Below, piece by piece: positions 54,591-62,818 of a stretch of DNA of 64,000 nt (its first letter is position 1; each line of letters begins with the position of its first letter). The notes beneath the pieces are model-generated. The model was not told the DNA's origin. It saw only the letters and a list, made by a program, of their open reading frames with translations, and did no database searches. The DNA is from an uncultured Bacteroidales bacterium (lineage in GTDB: Bacteria > Bacteroidota > Bacteroidia > Bacteroidales > Bacteroidaceae): positions 62,001 to 126,000 of the forward strand of contig CACYLU010000006.1 of assembly GCA_902775375.1 (NCBI GenBank). Direction: 5' to 3'. Position numbers and translations under genes: made by a program.

Positions 54591-54905
54591 TTGCTTTTTT
54601 CCACGAGTACAAAGTTGAGCATCTTTTTTCAAAATAACAAATGACTTTTTTTGTTGGAAAAATAATACAAACTACAAAATATTATGTTTCAGTAGTTTGT
54701 AGTTTGGGTGTTTGTATAGTATGTGTTTAACCCTCTTGATTTTTTGTATTAGTTTGAACAACAGCTGTTTCCTAATTTCTTTTTTCAAATAATTTTCTTC
54801 CTCCTGCCTTCATGAGGGAGTTTTGTATGTTCCTTTGTTTAATTAGTTTTGCATCTATTCAAATTACCCTTGAAATGCCAAAAATCTATTTAGATAAAAT
54901 CTAAA
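54591..54905. other. AT-rich dnaA upstream region
   Basis: About 315 bases without a gene. It contains a 10-bp inverted repeat TACAAACTAC/GTAGTTTGTA (54666-54675, 54692-54701) and partial repeats of GTTTGTA. A plus-strand TAGTTTTGC box at 54844-54852 points toward dnaA with no plus-strand gene behind it. No consensus DnaA boxes are found, so I do not call an origin. Confidence 0.5.
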
Positions 54906-55811
54906 TTAAGGCTTTTCTGCTTTGTCTTTTTTGCCAAATACGGAGAAGTGAACATAGCGTTTTGGATGGTTTTGTAGATCATTTAACAGATTGGCCGCAT
55001 TGATGGCAGTTTGGTTCAAGTTGTTGTATAGCGATGGATCGTTTAGAAGCAAGCCAACTGTATTATCCTGTCGCTCCAGCTTGGCCGTTATTTGTTGTAC
55101 ATTGGCTAGGGTTTCGTCTACCTTATTCATTGTAGCTGCATAGTCAATTTGCTTGAGGTTACCGCTAATGGTCGCGAAATTATCTCCAATCTCATTCAAC
55201 TTACCTGTCAGTTGTGGGATGTCATCACGTATCATGCGCTCCAGCTGACGGCTATTGTTGTTGAGGCTAGCAGTTAGATTCTCTATGTTGTGCAGGGTAG
55301 CAGGTATGGCAGGGTCGGCTAACAACATATTCAGCGAAGACATGATAGAATCGAGTTTAGGCAATATTTTTTCTAGAGTAGGTATCATAGCAGCTGCTTT
55401 GCCCATAGCCCCTGCATTGACACTCCCCATCAGAGTATCGCCATAATTCATCTTCTCACGAGGATTGTTAGCCAACAGTAGATTCAGCTTGACATTCCCT
55501 AACAGATCACTTTGCAATTCAGCTGTTGAGCCTTTAGGAATGCGCAATGAAGGATCAACATCAATCTGAGTCACCACCTTGCCAGGATGTACATAGTCAT
55601 ATTTCAAATCGCTTACGATACCTACTTTGAACCCGTCAGCAAATACTGGACTTGATTTGGCTAGTCCATTAATGTTCTCAAACTGTACATAGAAGTACTT
55701 GGTGGGTTCGAAGAGGTTTACACCTTTCAAGTAGTTAATACCATATATTAATAAGAACAATGCAATAACACCGACAATTCCTATTTTAACTTCTTTGTTG
55801 AATCCTTTCAT
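54906..55811 (-). CDS. mlaD: MlaD family (MCE domain) protein
   Basis: 301 residues anchored by one N-terminal helix (IGIVGVIALFLLIYGINYL). An MCE domain follows (YFYVQFENINGLAKSSPVFA, GFKVGIVSDLKYD, IPKGSTAELQSDLLGNVKL). A long helical tail runs from about 150 to 285 (KILPKLDSIMSSLNMLLADP, repeated NN/LN heptad patterns), probably forming a coiled tube or needle. It binds phospholipid in the periplasm for MlaE-type transport. Located 11 bp after the amidase gene. Confidence 0.94.
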   Translation of the reverse strand: MKGFNKEVKIGIVGVIALFLLIYGINYLKGVNLFEPTKYFYVQFENINGLAKSSPVFADGFKVGIVSDLKYDYVHPGKVVTQIDVDPSLRIPKGSTAELQSDLLGNVKLNLLLANNPREKMNYGDTLMGSVNAGAMGKAAAMIPTLEKILPKLDSIMSSLNMLLADPAIPATLHNIENLTASLNNNSRQLERMIRDDIPQLTGKLNEIGDNFATISGNLKQIDYAATMNKVDETLANVQQITAKLERQDNTVGLLLNDPSLYNNLNQTAINAANLLNDLQNHPKRYVHFSVFGKKDKAEKP

Positions 55812-55822
55812 AATAGTTTTCT

Positions 55823-57079
55823 TTATTTCTTATTTCTCATAAACTCTTTGATGGCTTCATTTACATTCACTTTCTTATCATTCTTGAAAGCAATGATAAA
55901 GGCATCTTTGAATTTGGTAGTTACAGACTTAAGCTTGCTTCTCACCGCATTGTAATCGGTTGAAGCACCATATGTATATTTATATGTACCATTCTCCACA
56001 TAATAATCTACAGGTTGTAGCCCCTTCAAACGCTTGTCGTTGCTGCTGAGTTTTGCAGAAGCTGTGAGGAACTGAATCTTAAACACAGGAGCATCAGTTT
56101 TATTGCCTCCAACCTTTGTGGTAGCAGGCTGCTTTGTAGAAGTTGCTTTCGAATACTCAGATTTAGAAGCAGTAGACTTCTGTTGGATATTTTTGGTAGA
56201 TTCAGTTTTCTCTGCCGAGGCTTTTGGTGTAGGCTTAACATTAGCAATAGGTTTCACTTCCTCATCATCGGCAATAACCTTTGAAGCAGGGGTGTTATTC
56301 ACACTCGCCTCACGTGCTTGTTGTTCAGTCTTGTAAGCTAGAAAAGCATTGAAAATGCTATTGGCCATTGAGCTGCTACCTTCCTCGCTAGCGAGGTATT
56401 TTTCTTCTGCAGGAGTTGATATGAACCCCAATTCTACCAACACGCTGGGCATTGAAGTCGCTCTCAGAACTAGAAACCCTGCTTGATGAACTCCACTATC
56501 CACTCGTTTGCTGTTGCTCTTGAATTGTTGTTGGATCATTGAAGCAAAGTGTACGCTCTGTGACATGAACTGGTCTTGCATGAACTCAAAGATGATATAC
56601 GATTCTGACGAATTGGGGTCAAAACCAGCATAGCGGGTTTTATAGTCATCTTCGTACAAAATCACAGCATTCTCTCGCTTTGCCACATCTAGGTTGGCAG
56701 AACTACGAGCTAAACCTAATGTCCAGGTGGAGGCTCCTCTCGCCGTATGATTATTTGCAAGCGCATTGGTGTGTACGGAAATAAAGAGATCAGCCTTTGC
56801 TTCGTTCGCAATTTCTGCCCTGCGGTTCAGGTTTACAAATACATCCGTTTTGCGGGTATATATCACCTTTACATCATTGCACTTTCCCTCTATTAGTTTA
56901 CCTAGTTTTAATGCCACTTTGAGGTTGATGTTCTTTTCTTTGGCAGTTTTGCCAACAGCTCCTGAGTCATGTCCGCCATGCCCAGCATCTATCACTACCA
57001 CAAAATCTTTGGCAGCTGCAGTTAGGTAGCAACAACAAAGCAACCAGATAATGCCTAATATGTGTTTATATGAAGCCAT
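55823..57079 (-). CDS. N-acetylmuramoyl-L-alanine amidase
   Basis: An exported peptidoglycan amidase (Amidase_3, AmiC-like) of 418 residues. The signal peptide (HILGIIWLLCCCYLTAAA) is followed by VVVIDAGHGGHDSGAVG (zinc His), ADLFISVHTNA (zinc His) and SVLVELGFISTPAEE (catalytic Glu). A Ser/Thr/Lys-rich linker (about 255-335) leads to a C-terminal SPOR-like domain (FKIQFLTASAKLSSND, YKYTYGASTDYNAVRSKL) that may target septal glycan. Cotranscribed with mlaD; a promoter element lies 16 bp upstream. Confidence 0.94.
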   Translation of the reverse strand: MASYKHILGIIWLLCCCYLTAAAKDFVVVIDAGHGGHDSGAVGKTAKEKNINLKVALKLGKLIEGKCNDVKVIYTRKTDVFVNLNRRAEIANEAKADLFISVHTNALANNHTARGASTWTLGLARSSANLDVAKRENAVILYEDDYKTRYAGFDPNSSESYIIFEFMQDQFMSQSVHFASMIQQQFKSNSKRVDSGVHQAGFLVLRATSMPSVLVELGFISTPAEEKYLASEEGSSSMANSIFNAFLAYKTEQQAREASVNNTPASKVIADDEEVKPIANVKPTPKASAEKTESTKNIQQKSTASKSEYSKATSTKQPATTKVGGNKTDAPVFKIQFLTASAKLSSNDKRLKGLQPVDYYVENGTYKYTYGASTDYNAVRSKLKSVTTKFKDAFIIAFKNDKKVNVNEAIKEFMRNKK

Positions 57080-57094
57080 ATTTTAATTTGCACT

Positions 57095-57103
57095 GCAAAT
57101 TTA
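57095..57103 (-). promoter_or_regulatory. Promoter -7 element TAAATTTGC for amidase-mlaD
   Basis: Minus-strand consensus box 16 bases before the amidase ATG. Confidence 0.55.
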
Positions 57104-57157
57104 ATTCAAAAATACTGAATTCTTGCTTTATTGCTTATGTTTTATCTCTAACATTTG

Positions 57158-57166
57158 TATTTTTGC
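57158..57166 (+). promoter_or_regulatory. Promoter -7 element TATTTTTGC for the HD-domain gene
   Basis: Plus-strand consensus box 18 bases before the ATG at 57184. Confidence 0.6.
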
Positions 57167-57183
57167 ACAAAATTTAAGAGAAA

Positions 57184-57732
57184 ATGGACACAAAATTGTT
57201 CCCTTATACCATAATAGATAAGTATTATCCAGAGGATAATCAGTTGAGGCATATCTTACTGACACATAGTATACAGGTTGCGAAGAAGGCCTTACAATTA
57301 GCTGATAACCATCCCGAGCTCCAGCTTGACCGTCAATTCTTGGAGGAGGCTTCATTATTGCACGATATTGGCATATTCCTTTGCGATGCACCAGGTATAC
57401 AGTGTTTTGGTAGCTATCGCTACATCTGCCATGGTTACTTGGGCGCGGAATTAATGCGGCGTGAAGGTTGTGAACGCCATGCTTTAGTATGCGAGCGACA
57501 TACGGGGGCAGGCCTTTCTCTATCACAAATTGAAGCACAAGACCTTCCTATACCTCACCGAGATATGTTGCCTATAAGTATGGAAGAACAGGTGATTTGC
57601 TTTGCCGATAAGTTTTTCTCCAAGACAAAACTTGCTGAAGAAAAGTCTGTTGAACAGGCGCGCAAGAGTCTGCTTAAGTTCGGCGAAGAGGGCGTGGAGC
57701 GATTTGACCGTTGGTGTCAGATGTTCCTCTAA
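57184..57732 (+). CDS. HD domain phosphohydrolase
   Basis: 182 residues. The HD metal site is His in HILLTHSIQVAKKALQLA, HD in EEASLLHDIGIFLCDAPGI, and further His in HGYLGAELMRREG and HALVCERHTG. This is the uncharacterised HDIG-type single-domain family common in Bacteroidetes, probably a nucleotide phosphohydrolase; the substrate is unknown. Divergent from the amidase gene. The end of the gene lies 46 bp before the promoter of the LptD-like gene. Confidence 0.9.
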   Translation: MDTKLFPYTIIDKYYPEDNQLRHILLTHSIQVAKKALQLADNHPELQLDRQFLEEASLLHDIGIFLCDAPGIQCFGSYRYICHGYLGAELMRREGCERHALVCERHTGAGLSLSQIEAQDLPIPHRDMLPISMEEQVICFADKFFSKTKLAEEKSVEQARKSLLKFGEEGVERFDRWCQMFL

Positions 57733-57777
57733 GAACTAAAAAACCGTTAAAAGTGCGAGATTTATTCATTTAATTAC

Positions 57778-57785
57778 TATTTTTG
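57778..57785 (+). promoter_or_regulatory. Promoter -7 element TATTTTTG for the LptD-like gene
   Basis: Plus-strand match. Transcription would begin near 57792, so the in-frame TTG at 57783 cannot be the start codon if this promoter is used. Confidence 0.5.
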
Positions 57786-57830
57786 TACGTTTATGGGTCA
57801 TTGTGGCCGAGCGTATTTTTAGATAAACGA

Positions 57831-60581
57831 TTGAGATTTAGAGTCATCATATTGTTTTTGCTACTTGTGACATTCGTCTTCTGCTCATTGGATGCGAGTG
57901 CGCAACGTCGTCGTAATACTCGTGTGTCTCCTCTTTCTTCTGAGGCGGCAACTCAAACGTTGCCTTCTGACTCACTAGCCATTGATTCCTTAGAGCTTGA
58001 TTCTATGGTGACCGACTCCTTGGCTGTTGATAGTGTCCCATCACGTAAGGAATCTATTACAGCTCCTGTCGATTTTGAAGCTGCTGACTCTATTGTCTTT
58101 ACTCAAAACGGTTTTGCCCACTTGTATGGTGAGGGTAAGGTAACTTACGAGCAAATTAATTTGGCTGCCGATGTTATCTCGATGAATATTGACAGCACCA
58201 CCGTCTATGCCTATGGGCGTGAAGATTCTTTGGGCGTGGTACAAGGAAAGCCTGTCTTTACTGAGGGAGAGACGCCCTATGAAACCAATCAGATACGCTA
58301 TAACTTCACCAGTAAGAAAGGTATCATCAGTAATATTGTAACCCAGCAGGGTGAGGGTTATGTCATAGGAAACAACGCCAAGAAGGGTGCCAATGATGAG
58401 ATTTATCTCAAACAGGGTATCTACACCACTTGCGAGAACCACGACCATCCGCATTTCTATATGCAGATGACTTATGCTAAGGTGCGCCCAAAGAAGAATG
58501 TGGTGACGGGTCCTGCCTATCTGGTGGTAGAAGATGTACCGCTTCCCATCGCAGTGCCATTTTTCTTCTTCCCATTCAATAGCACCTATTCGTCAGGTAT
58601 TCTGATGCCTACCTATATGGATGACTCCAACCGAGGGTTCGGTTTAACTAACGGTGGATACTATTTTGCCATCAGCGATAAGATGGACCTTGCCTTGCGT
58701 GGTGATATCTTCACCAGGGGCTCGTGGCGTGTAGAAGCTACCACCAATTATGTGAAACGTTACAAGTATTCTGGAAACTTCCAGGCTAGCTATCAAGTGA
58801 CAAAGATGGGTGATAAAGGGTTGCCTGACTTTTCTGAGTCTAAAGACTTCAAGATTGTCTGGTCTCACCGCCAGGATGCAAAGGCAAATCCAAACACGAC
58901 ATTTACTGCAAGCGTAAATTTTTCTACAAGTAGTTATGAAAAAACCAATGTCGGCAACCTGTATAATGCCCAGGCAATGGCACAAAATACTAAGACTTCA
59001 AGTGTGAGCTACTCGCGCAACTTTCCTGATCAAAAACTTAACATCTCGCTGACCACCAACATTGCGCAAACCACACGTGATTCGTCTGTTTCTATCACTT
59101 TGCCCGATTTAAACATTGCGCTTTCTACTATATTCCCATTCAAACGCAAGCATCCTGTGGGCAACGAACGTTGGTATGAGAAAATATCCATGCGATATAG
59201 TGGACGCTTCTCTGCCAGCATCAATACTAAAGACAACCTTATCTTCAAAAAGAGCTATATCAAGGACTGGCGCAACGGAGCGAAACACGATATTCCTGTC
59301 AACGCTACGTTCACGTTGTTCAAATATTTCAACGTAACGCCTAACTTTAGCTATACTGAGCGCTGGTATACTCAGAAAATAAAGAAAGATTGGGATCCAG
59401 TAGAACAGCAAGTGATCAACACCGATACAATCTATGGCTTCCACCGTGTGTACAACTATACAGGTGGCATCAGTGTCAACACTAAGGTATATGGTATGTA
59501 TCAGCCCATGTTTATGAAAAAGAAGCAGATACAAATCCGTCATATCATTACGCCTGAGGTTTCGCTGAATTTTAATCCAGATTTTGGTTCTTCCCGCTAT
59601 GGCTATTATGACAGCTATGTGCGTCGTGACCTGAACGGTACGCCTCGTGATACGGTGGTGTATTCTATGTATGAGGGGGCGTTGTTCGGAGTTCCTGGCA
59701 GGGGTAAGAGTGGCGTAGCGAGTTTCCGTCTCAGCAATAACCTTGAGATGAAATACCGCGACAAGAACGACAGCATCAAGAAAGTAAGCCTTATTGACGA
59801 ACTGGGTTTCGGTATTTCTTACAACTTTGCAGCTAAAGAAAAGCCGTGGAGCGATTTGTCGATGAACCTCCGAATGAAGATTACGAAGAACTATACCTTC
59901 AGCATGAGTACTTCGTTTGCTACCTATGCTTATGACTTCGACAAGAATGGCAATGTCATTGTGGGCAATCGCACAGAATGGTCGTATGGTCGCTTTGGAC
60001 GATTCCAGGGTTATGGCACCTCGTTCAACTATACCCTTAACAACGAAACTTTCAAGAAACTCTTTGGCAAGAAAGACAGAGATAATGACGATGGGCGAGG
60101 CCCCGATACTTCCCCTGATAGTGATGATGACTCTGACCTTGACGATGATGCACCGCAACCTAAGCGTAAGGTACAAGCGGCTACTGATGGTGATGGCTAT
60201 CAGAAGCCTAATATACAGTGGTCAGTCAACCTCAGCACAGGCTTCAATATACGTGAAGACCGTACTAAACCTATCAATAAGCGGACCATGCGTTATCCCT
60301 ATAAAATTAGTTTGAATGCCTTGAATATCAATGGTAACCTCAAACTGACGAATAAGTGGATGATGAATTTCAATACGGGCTACGATTTTGAGACCAAGAA
60401 GATTGTGCAAACCTCATTCAACATCAGTCGCGACTTGCACTGCTTCACTATGACGGCTGCCATCTCTCCTTTTGGACAGTACAAATACTATAATTTCACT
60501 ATTCGTGCTACAGCCAGCATCTTGCAAGACCTTAAGTGGGATCAGCGCAGTAATACGACAAGTAATATCCGTTGGTATTGA
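57831..60581 (+). CDS. lptD: LptD-like outer-membrane LPS assembly protein
   Basis: A putative LPS translocon barrel. The family-typical N-terminal OstA-like region (GFAHLYGEGKVTYEQINLAA, YVIGNNAKKGANDEIYLKQG, YTTCENHDHPHFYMQMTYAK) precedes a long region of aromatic-rich strands ending at residue Tyr. No in-frame ATG precedes the signal peptide. The TTG at 57831 gives RFRVIILFLLLVTFVFCSL plus DASAQ, a good signal; TTG at 57801 is an alternative. Total about 916 residues. A strongly acidic loop (DDGRGPDTSPDSDDDSDLDD, about 60089-60150) lies between two strands. Gene alone, followed by array C. Confidence 0.85.
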   Translation: MRFRVIILFLLLVTFVFCSLDASAQRRRNTRVSPLSSEAATQTLPSDSLAIDSLELDSMVTDSLAVDSVPSRKESITAPVDFEAADSIVFTQNGFAHLYGEGKVTYEQINLAADVISMNIDSTTVYAYGREDSLGVVQGKPVFTEGETPYETNQIRYNFTSKKGIISNIVTQQGEGYVIGNNAKKGANDEIYLKQGIYTTCENHDHPHFYMQMTYAKVRPKKNVVTGPAYLVVEDVPLPIAVPFFFFPFNSTYSSGILMPTYMDDSNRGFGLTNGGYYFAISDKMDLALRGDIFTRGSWRVEATTNYVKRYKYSGNFQASYQVTKMGDKGLPDFSESKDFKIVWSHRQDAKANPNTTFTASVNFSTSSYEKTNVGNLYNAQAMAQNTKTSSVSYSRNFPDQKLNISLTTNIAQTTRDSSVSITLPDLNIALSTIFPFKRKHPVGNERWYEKISMRYSGRFSASINTKDNLIFKKSYIKDWRNGAKHDIPVNATFTLFKYFNVTPNFSYTERWYTQKIKKDWDPVEQQVINTDTIYGFHRVYNYTGGISVNTKVYGMYQPMFMKKKQIQIRHIITPEVSLNFNPDFGSSRYGYYDSYVRRDLNGTPRDTVVYSMYEGALFGVPGRGKSGVASFRLSNNLEMKYRDKNDSIKKVSLIDELGFGISYNFAAKEKPWSDLSMNLRMKITKNYTFSMSTSFATYAYDFDKNGNVIVGNRTEWSYGRFGRFQGYGTSFNYTLNNETFKKLFGKKDRDNDDGRGPDTSPDSDDDSDLDDDAPQPKRKVQAATDGDGYQKPNIQWSVNLSTGFNIREDRTKPINKRTMRYPYKISLNALNINGNLKLTNKWMMNFNTGYDFETKKIVQTSFNISRDLHCFTMTAAISPFGQYKYYNFTIRATASILQDLKWDQRSNTTSNIRWY

Positions 60582-60587
60582 TCTCTG

Positions 60588-60802
60588 GTTGCAGATATTG
60601 CCATATAGGTGGCGAAAGCCTCCTAACTATCGTTGCAAAGTCTCCTATTTGCTGTTGGAAAGTTTACTATCCCCCGTCGCAGTATCCGCCCAGAGTCGTC
60701 GCAATATCTTCTATGGGGGTATAGAAGATACTGCGTCCAATCATAGGAGATACTGCGTCAGGTCATAGCAATATCTACGTCAACTGATAGAAGGCATCTC
60801 TC
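60588..60802. repeat. 22-bp-periodic intergenic array C
   Basis: Six exact 22-bp-spaced units (60588, 60610, 60632, 60654, 60676, 60698), for example GTCGCAATATCTTCTATGGG, then an inverted 18-bp half unit TATAGAAGATACTGCGTC (60720-60737) and inverted units to 60802. The centre (60698-60737) is a near-palindrome. It starts seven bases after the LptD-like stop. Confidence 0.8.
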
Positions 60803-60852
60803 TCAAAAATAGTTATTTTTGATTATTCAAAAGACGATTGGCATAATTAGAT

Positions 60853-61515
60853 TTACCAAACTATAGGTGCCATATTATGTTGCTTTAGGTAGCTGTTGGC
60901 AAGACTGAAATGATGGTTACCAAAGAAACCTCGATAGGCAGATAGGGGGGAAGGGTGTGCAGAAGTGAGTACCAGATGCTTCTGGCGGTTAATGAAGGCA
61001 CCTTTCTTCTGTGCATAGCTGCCCCAAAGGATGAATACTACATGCTCTTTTTCGGCATCAATAGTGCGAATTACTGCATCCGTAAATGCTTCCCATCCTT
61101 TGTTTTGGTGAGAACCTGCCTGATGTTCCCTTACGGTCAGGGTGGCGTTGAGCAGCAACACCCCTTGTTGAGCCCAGCGGGTGAGGTTACCACTTGCAGG
61201 AACTGGTGCTCCCGTATCATCGTGTATTTCCTTAAAGATATTTACTAACGACGGAGGAAAATCTATTCCATCGTTGACAGAAAAACACAATCCATGAGCC
61301 TGCCCAGGTTCATGATAAGGATCCTGCCCGATAAGCACCACCTTCACTTTGTCAAACGGGCAAAGGTTAAAAGCATTAAAGATAAGCTTTCCTGGGGGGT
61401 AGATGCGAAAGTGCTGGTATTCCGAACGCACAAAGTTAGTCAACTGTTCGAAATAAGGCTTGTCGAACTCTGGTTGTAATCTCGCTTTCCAACTTTCTTC
61501 TATCTGTACGTTCAT
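60853..61515 (-). CDS. ung: Uracil-DNA glycosylase
   Basis: Removes uracil from DNA; 220 residues, family 1. VVLIGQDPYHEPGQAHGLCF carries catalytic Asp65, GVLLLNATLTVREHQAGSH is the uracil pocket region, VFILWGSYAQKKG and the Leu/His loop HPSPLSAYRGFFG complete the signature. A promoter element is 34 bp upstream. Confidence 0.98.
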   Translation of the reverse strand: MNVQIEESWKARLQPEFDKPYFEQLTNFVRSEYQHFRIYPPGKLIFNAFNLCPFDKVKVVLIGQDPYHEPGQAHGLCFSVNDGIDFPPSLVNIFKEIHDDTGAPVPASGNLTRWAQQGVLLLNATLTVREHQAGSHQNKGWEAFTDAVIRTIDAEKEHVVFILWGSYAQKKGAFINRQKHLVLTSAHPSPLSAYRGFFGNHHFSLANSYLKQHNMAPIVW

Positions 61516-61548
61516 ACCTGATATTAATATGATTTACTCTTAATTCTA

Positions 61549-61556
61549 CAAAATTA
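61549..61556 (-). promoter_or_regulatory. Promoter -7 element TAATTTTG for ung
   Basis: Minus-strand TAnnTTTG match 34 bases before the ung ATG. Confidence 0.5.
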
Positions 61557-61625
61557 AGTCATATTCCTGCCTTATACATGTCATTGAATAGTATTTAATG
61601 TTTTTTAACATTCCGGGGGGGGTGA

Positions 61626-62333
61626 AGGCTTTTACAATTATCTGATATTCCTTTGGAGAATGACCTAGAGAAGGGAATAATATTAGAAGGGCCAGTGGGC
61701 ATACAACTATCAAATGTCAGCTATAAATACCCTCAAGGTGAACGAGCTATTTTTCAGCATTTTTCTTATCATTTCAATCCTGGTAGTAGAACAGCAATTG
61801 TAGGTGAGACCGGTGTAGGTAAAAGCACATTATTCAGATTAATATTAGCTTTGCTGACACCCGATCAGGGTGATATCATCTTACAAAGTAAAGATAAGGA
61901 TTACCCTATGTCTCCCAGCTTGAGAGGGAATATTGCTTATGTTCCACAAGGAAATACCTTGCTGAGTGGCACTATCAGACAAAACCTTTTATTAGCTAAC
62001 CCTCTAGCAACAGAAGAAGAGCTGCGGCATGCTTTATATACCGCTTCTGCTGAATTCATTTACAAGCTTCCCAACGGATTAGATACGGTATGTGGAGAGA
62101 AAAGCGAGGGATTAAGCGAAGGACAAGCTCAGCGAATAGCTATTGCTCGTGGTTTGTTAAGACCTGGCAACATTATGCTGTTTGATGAATTTAGTGCATC
62201 ATTGGATTTGGAAACGGAAAAAGTATTAATTACTCGTCTGTTAGAAAACTATCCACAAAAAACAATGATATTTATTACGCACCGAGACCATATACTTAAG
62301 TATTGCAGTGACGTAATTAGATTAAGCTTTTGA
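61626..62333 (+). pseudogene. ABC exporter, 5'-truncated: nucleotide-binding domain only
   Basis: The reading frame is open from 61626 and encodes RLLQLSDIPLENDLEKG, the linker that normally joins the transmembrane and ATPase halves of a fused exporter. A complete ATPase domain follows: GETGVGKSTLFRL (Walker A), AYVPQGNTLLSG, LSEGQAQRIAIARGLL (signature) and IMLFDEFSASLD (Walker B). The membrane half is absent. In frame, a TGA (61623-61625) stands immediately before the open stretch, directly after a run of eight G (61615-61622). No ATG is in frame near the start. I call it a remnant; a TTG-started stand-alone ATPase is less likely. It ends 10 bp from the 3' end of tRNA-Arg. Confidence 0.75.
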
Positions 62334-62342
62334 TTAAATTAG

Positions 62343-62416
62343 TGACCCGGGCGGGATTCAAACCCGCGACCTTCAGAACCGGAATCTGACGCTCTATTCA
62401 GCTAAGCTACCAGGCC
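62343..62416 (-). tRNA. tRNA-Arg (anticodon CCG)
   Basis: A 74-nt cloverleaf on the minus strand. The acceptor GGCCTGG pairs with CCGGGTC, with discriminator A and no encoded CCA. The anticodon arm is TCAGA-TTCCGGT-TCTGA with anticodon CCG. The T arm is GCGGG-TTTGAAT-CCCGC. It reads CGG codons. Confidence 0.95.
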
Positions 62417-62428
62417 TATTCTTGCACT

Positions 62429-62437
62429 GCAAAAGTA
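62429..62437 (-). promoter_or_regulatory. Promoter -7 element TACTTTTGC for tRNA-Arg
   Basis: Minus-strand consensus box 13 bases before the 5' end of the tRNA, about the spacing expected for a short-leader tRNA gene. Confidence 0.65.
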
Positions 62438-62778
62438 CACAAATAGTTCACATCTGCCAAATCTTTTGTTGGTTTTTCTATTCTCAATACCTTTGGGCCA
62501 ACTATTACTATTAAAGCATGGGTTCTGAGGAGTTGTTTACTCGTTGGACAAGGGAATGATGCTGCGAAGATGGGGAAGCAGCTTGAGTGTAATAGAGAGT
62601 GTGCTGGACATTTGCAGAATGAGTAATGTTGATGGAGTGTTTGAAGCGAAGGATTCTTGGACTTGTTAATTGTCAAAGCCTCCAAAAACTAATTGTTATT
62701 TTGGAAAGCCAGAAAGAAATTATTGCTGCATTTTGTCAAATAATTGTCCTAATGGTGAGCACCTATCAATATAATTTG
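62438..62778. other. Intergenic stretch without a recognisable gene
   Basis: Between the tRNA promoter and the asnA promoter. No start-supported reading frame, hairpin terminator or repeat of note is seen. It could be decayed sequence at a tRNA-flanking site. Confidence 0.5.
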
Positions 62779-62787
62779 TATCTTTGC
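62779..62787 (+). promoter_or_regulatory. Promoter -7 element TATCTTTGC for asnA
   Basis: Plus-strand consensus box 32 bases before the asnA ATG. A minus-strand TATATTTGC overlaps just downstream (62791-62799). Confidence 0.65.
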
Positions 62788-62818
62788 CTCGCAAATATAA
62801 TAAAGTTAAGGTAAGAAG

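Noticed and set aside
54591..54905. Origin of replication next to dnaA
   Set aside because: No cluster of DnaA boxes and no clear AT-rich unwinding repeats beyond general AT richness.
61615..61622. Phase-variable G8 tract switching the ABC transporter on
   Set aside because: A TGA directly after the tract is in the transporter frame whatever the tract length, and no membrane domain is encoded upstream.
62626..62814. 62-codon frame upstream of asnA
   Set aside because: No supported start, it crosses the asnA promoter, and the composition is not protein-like.
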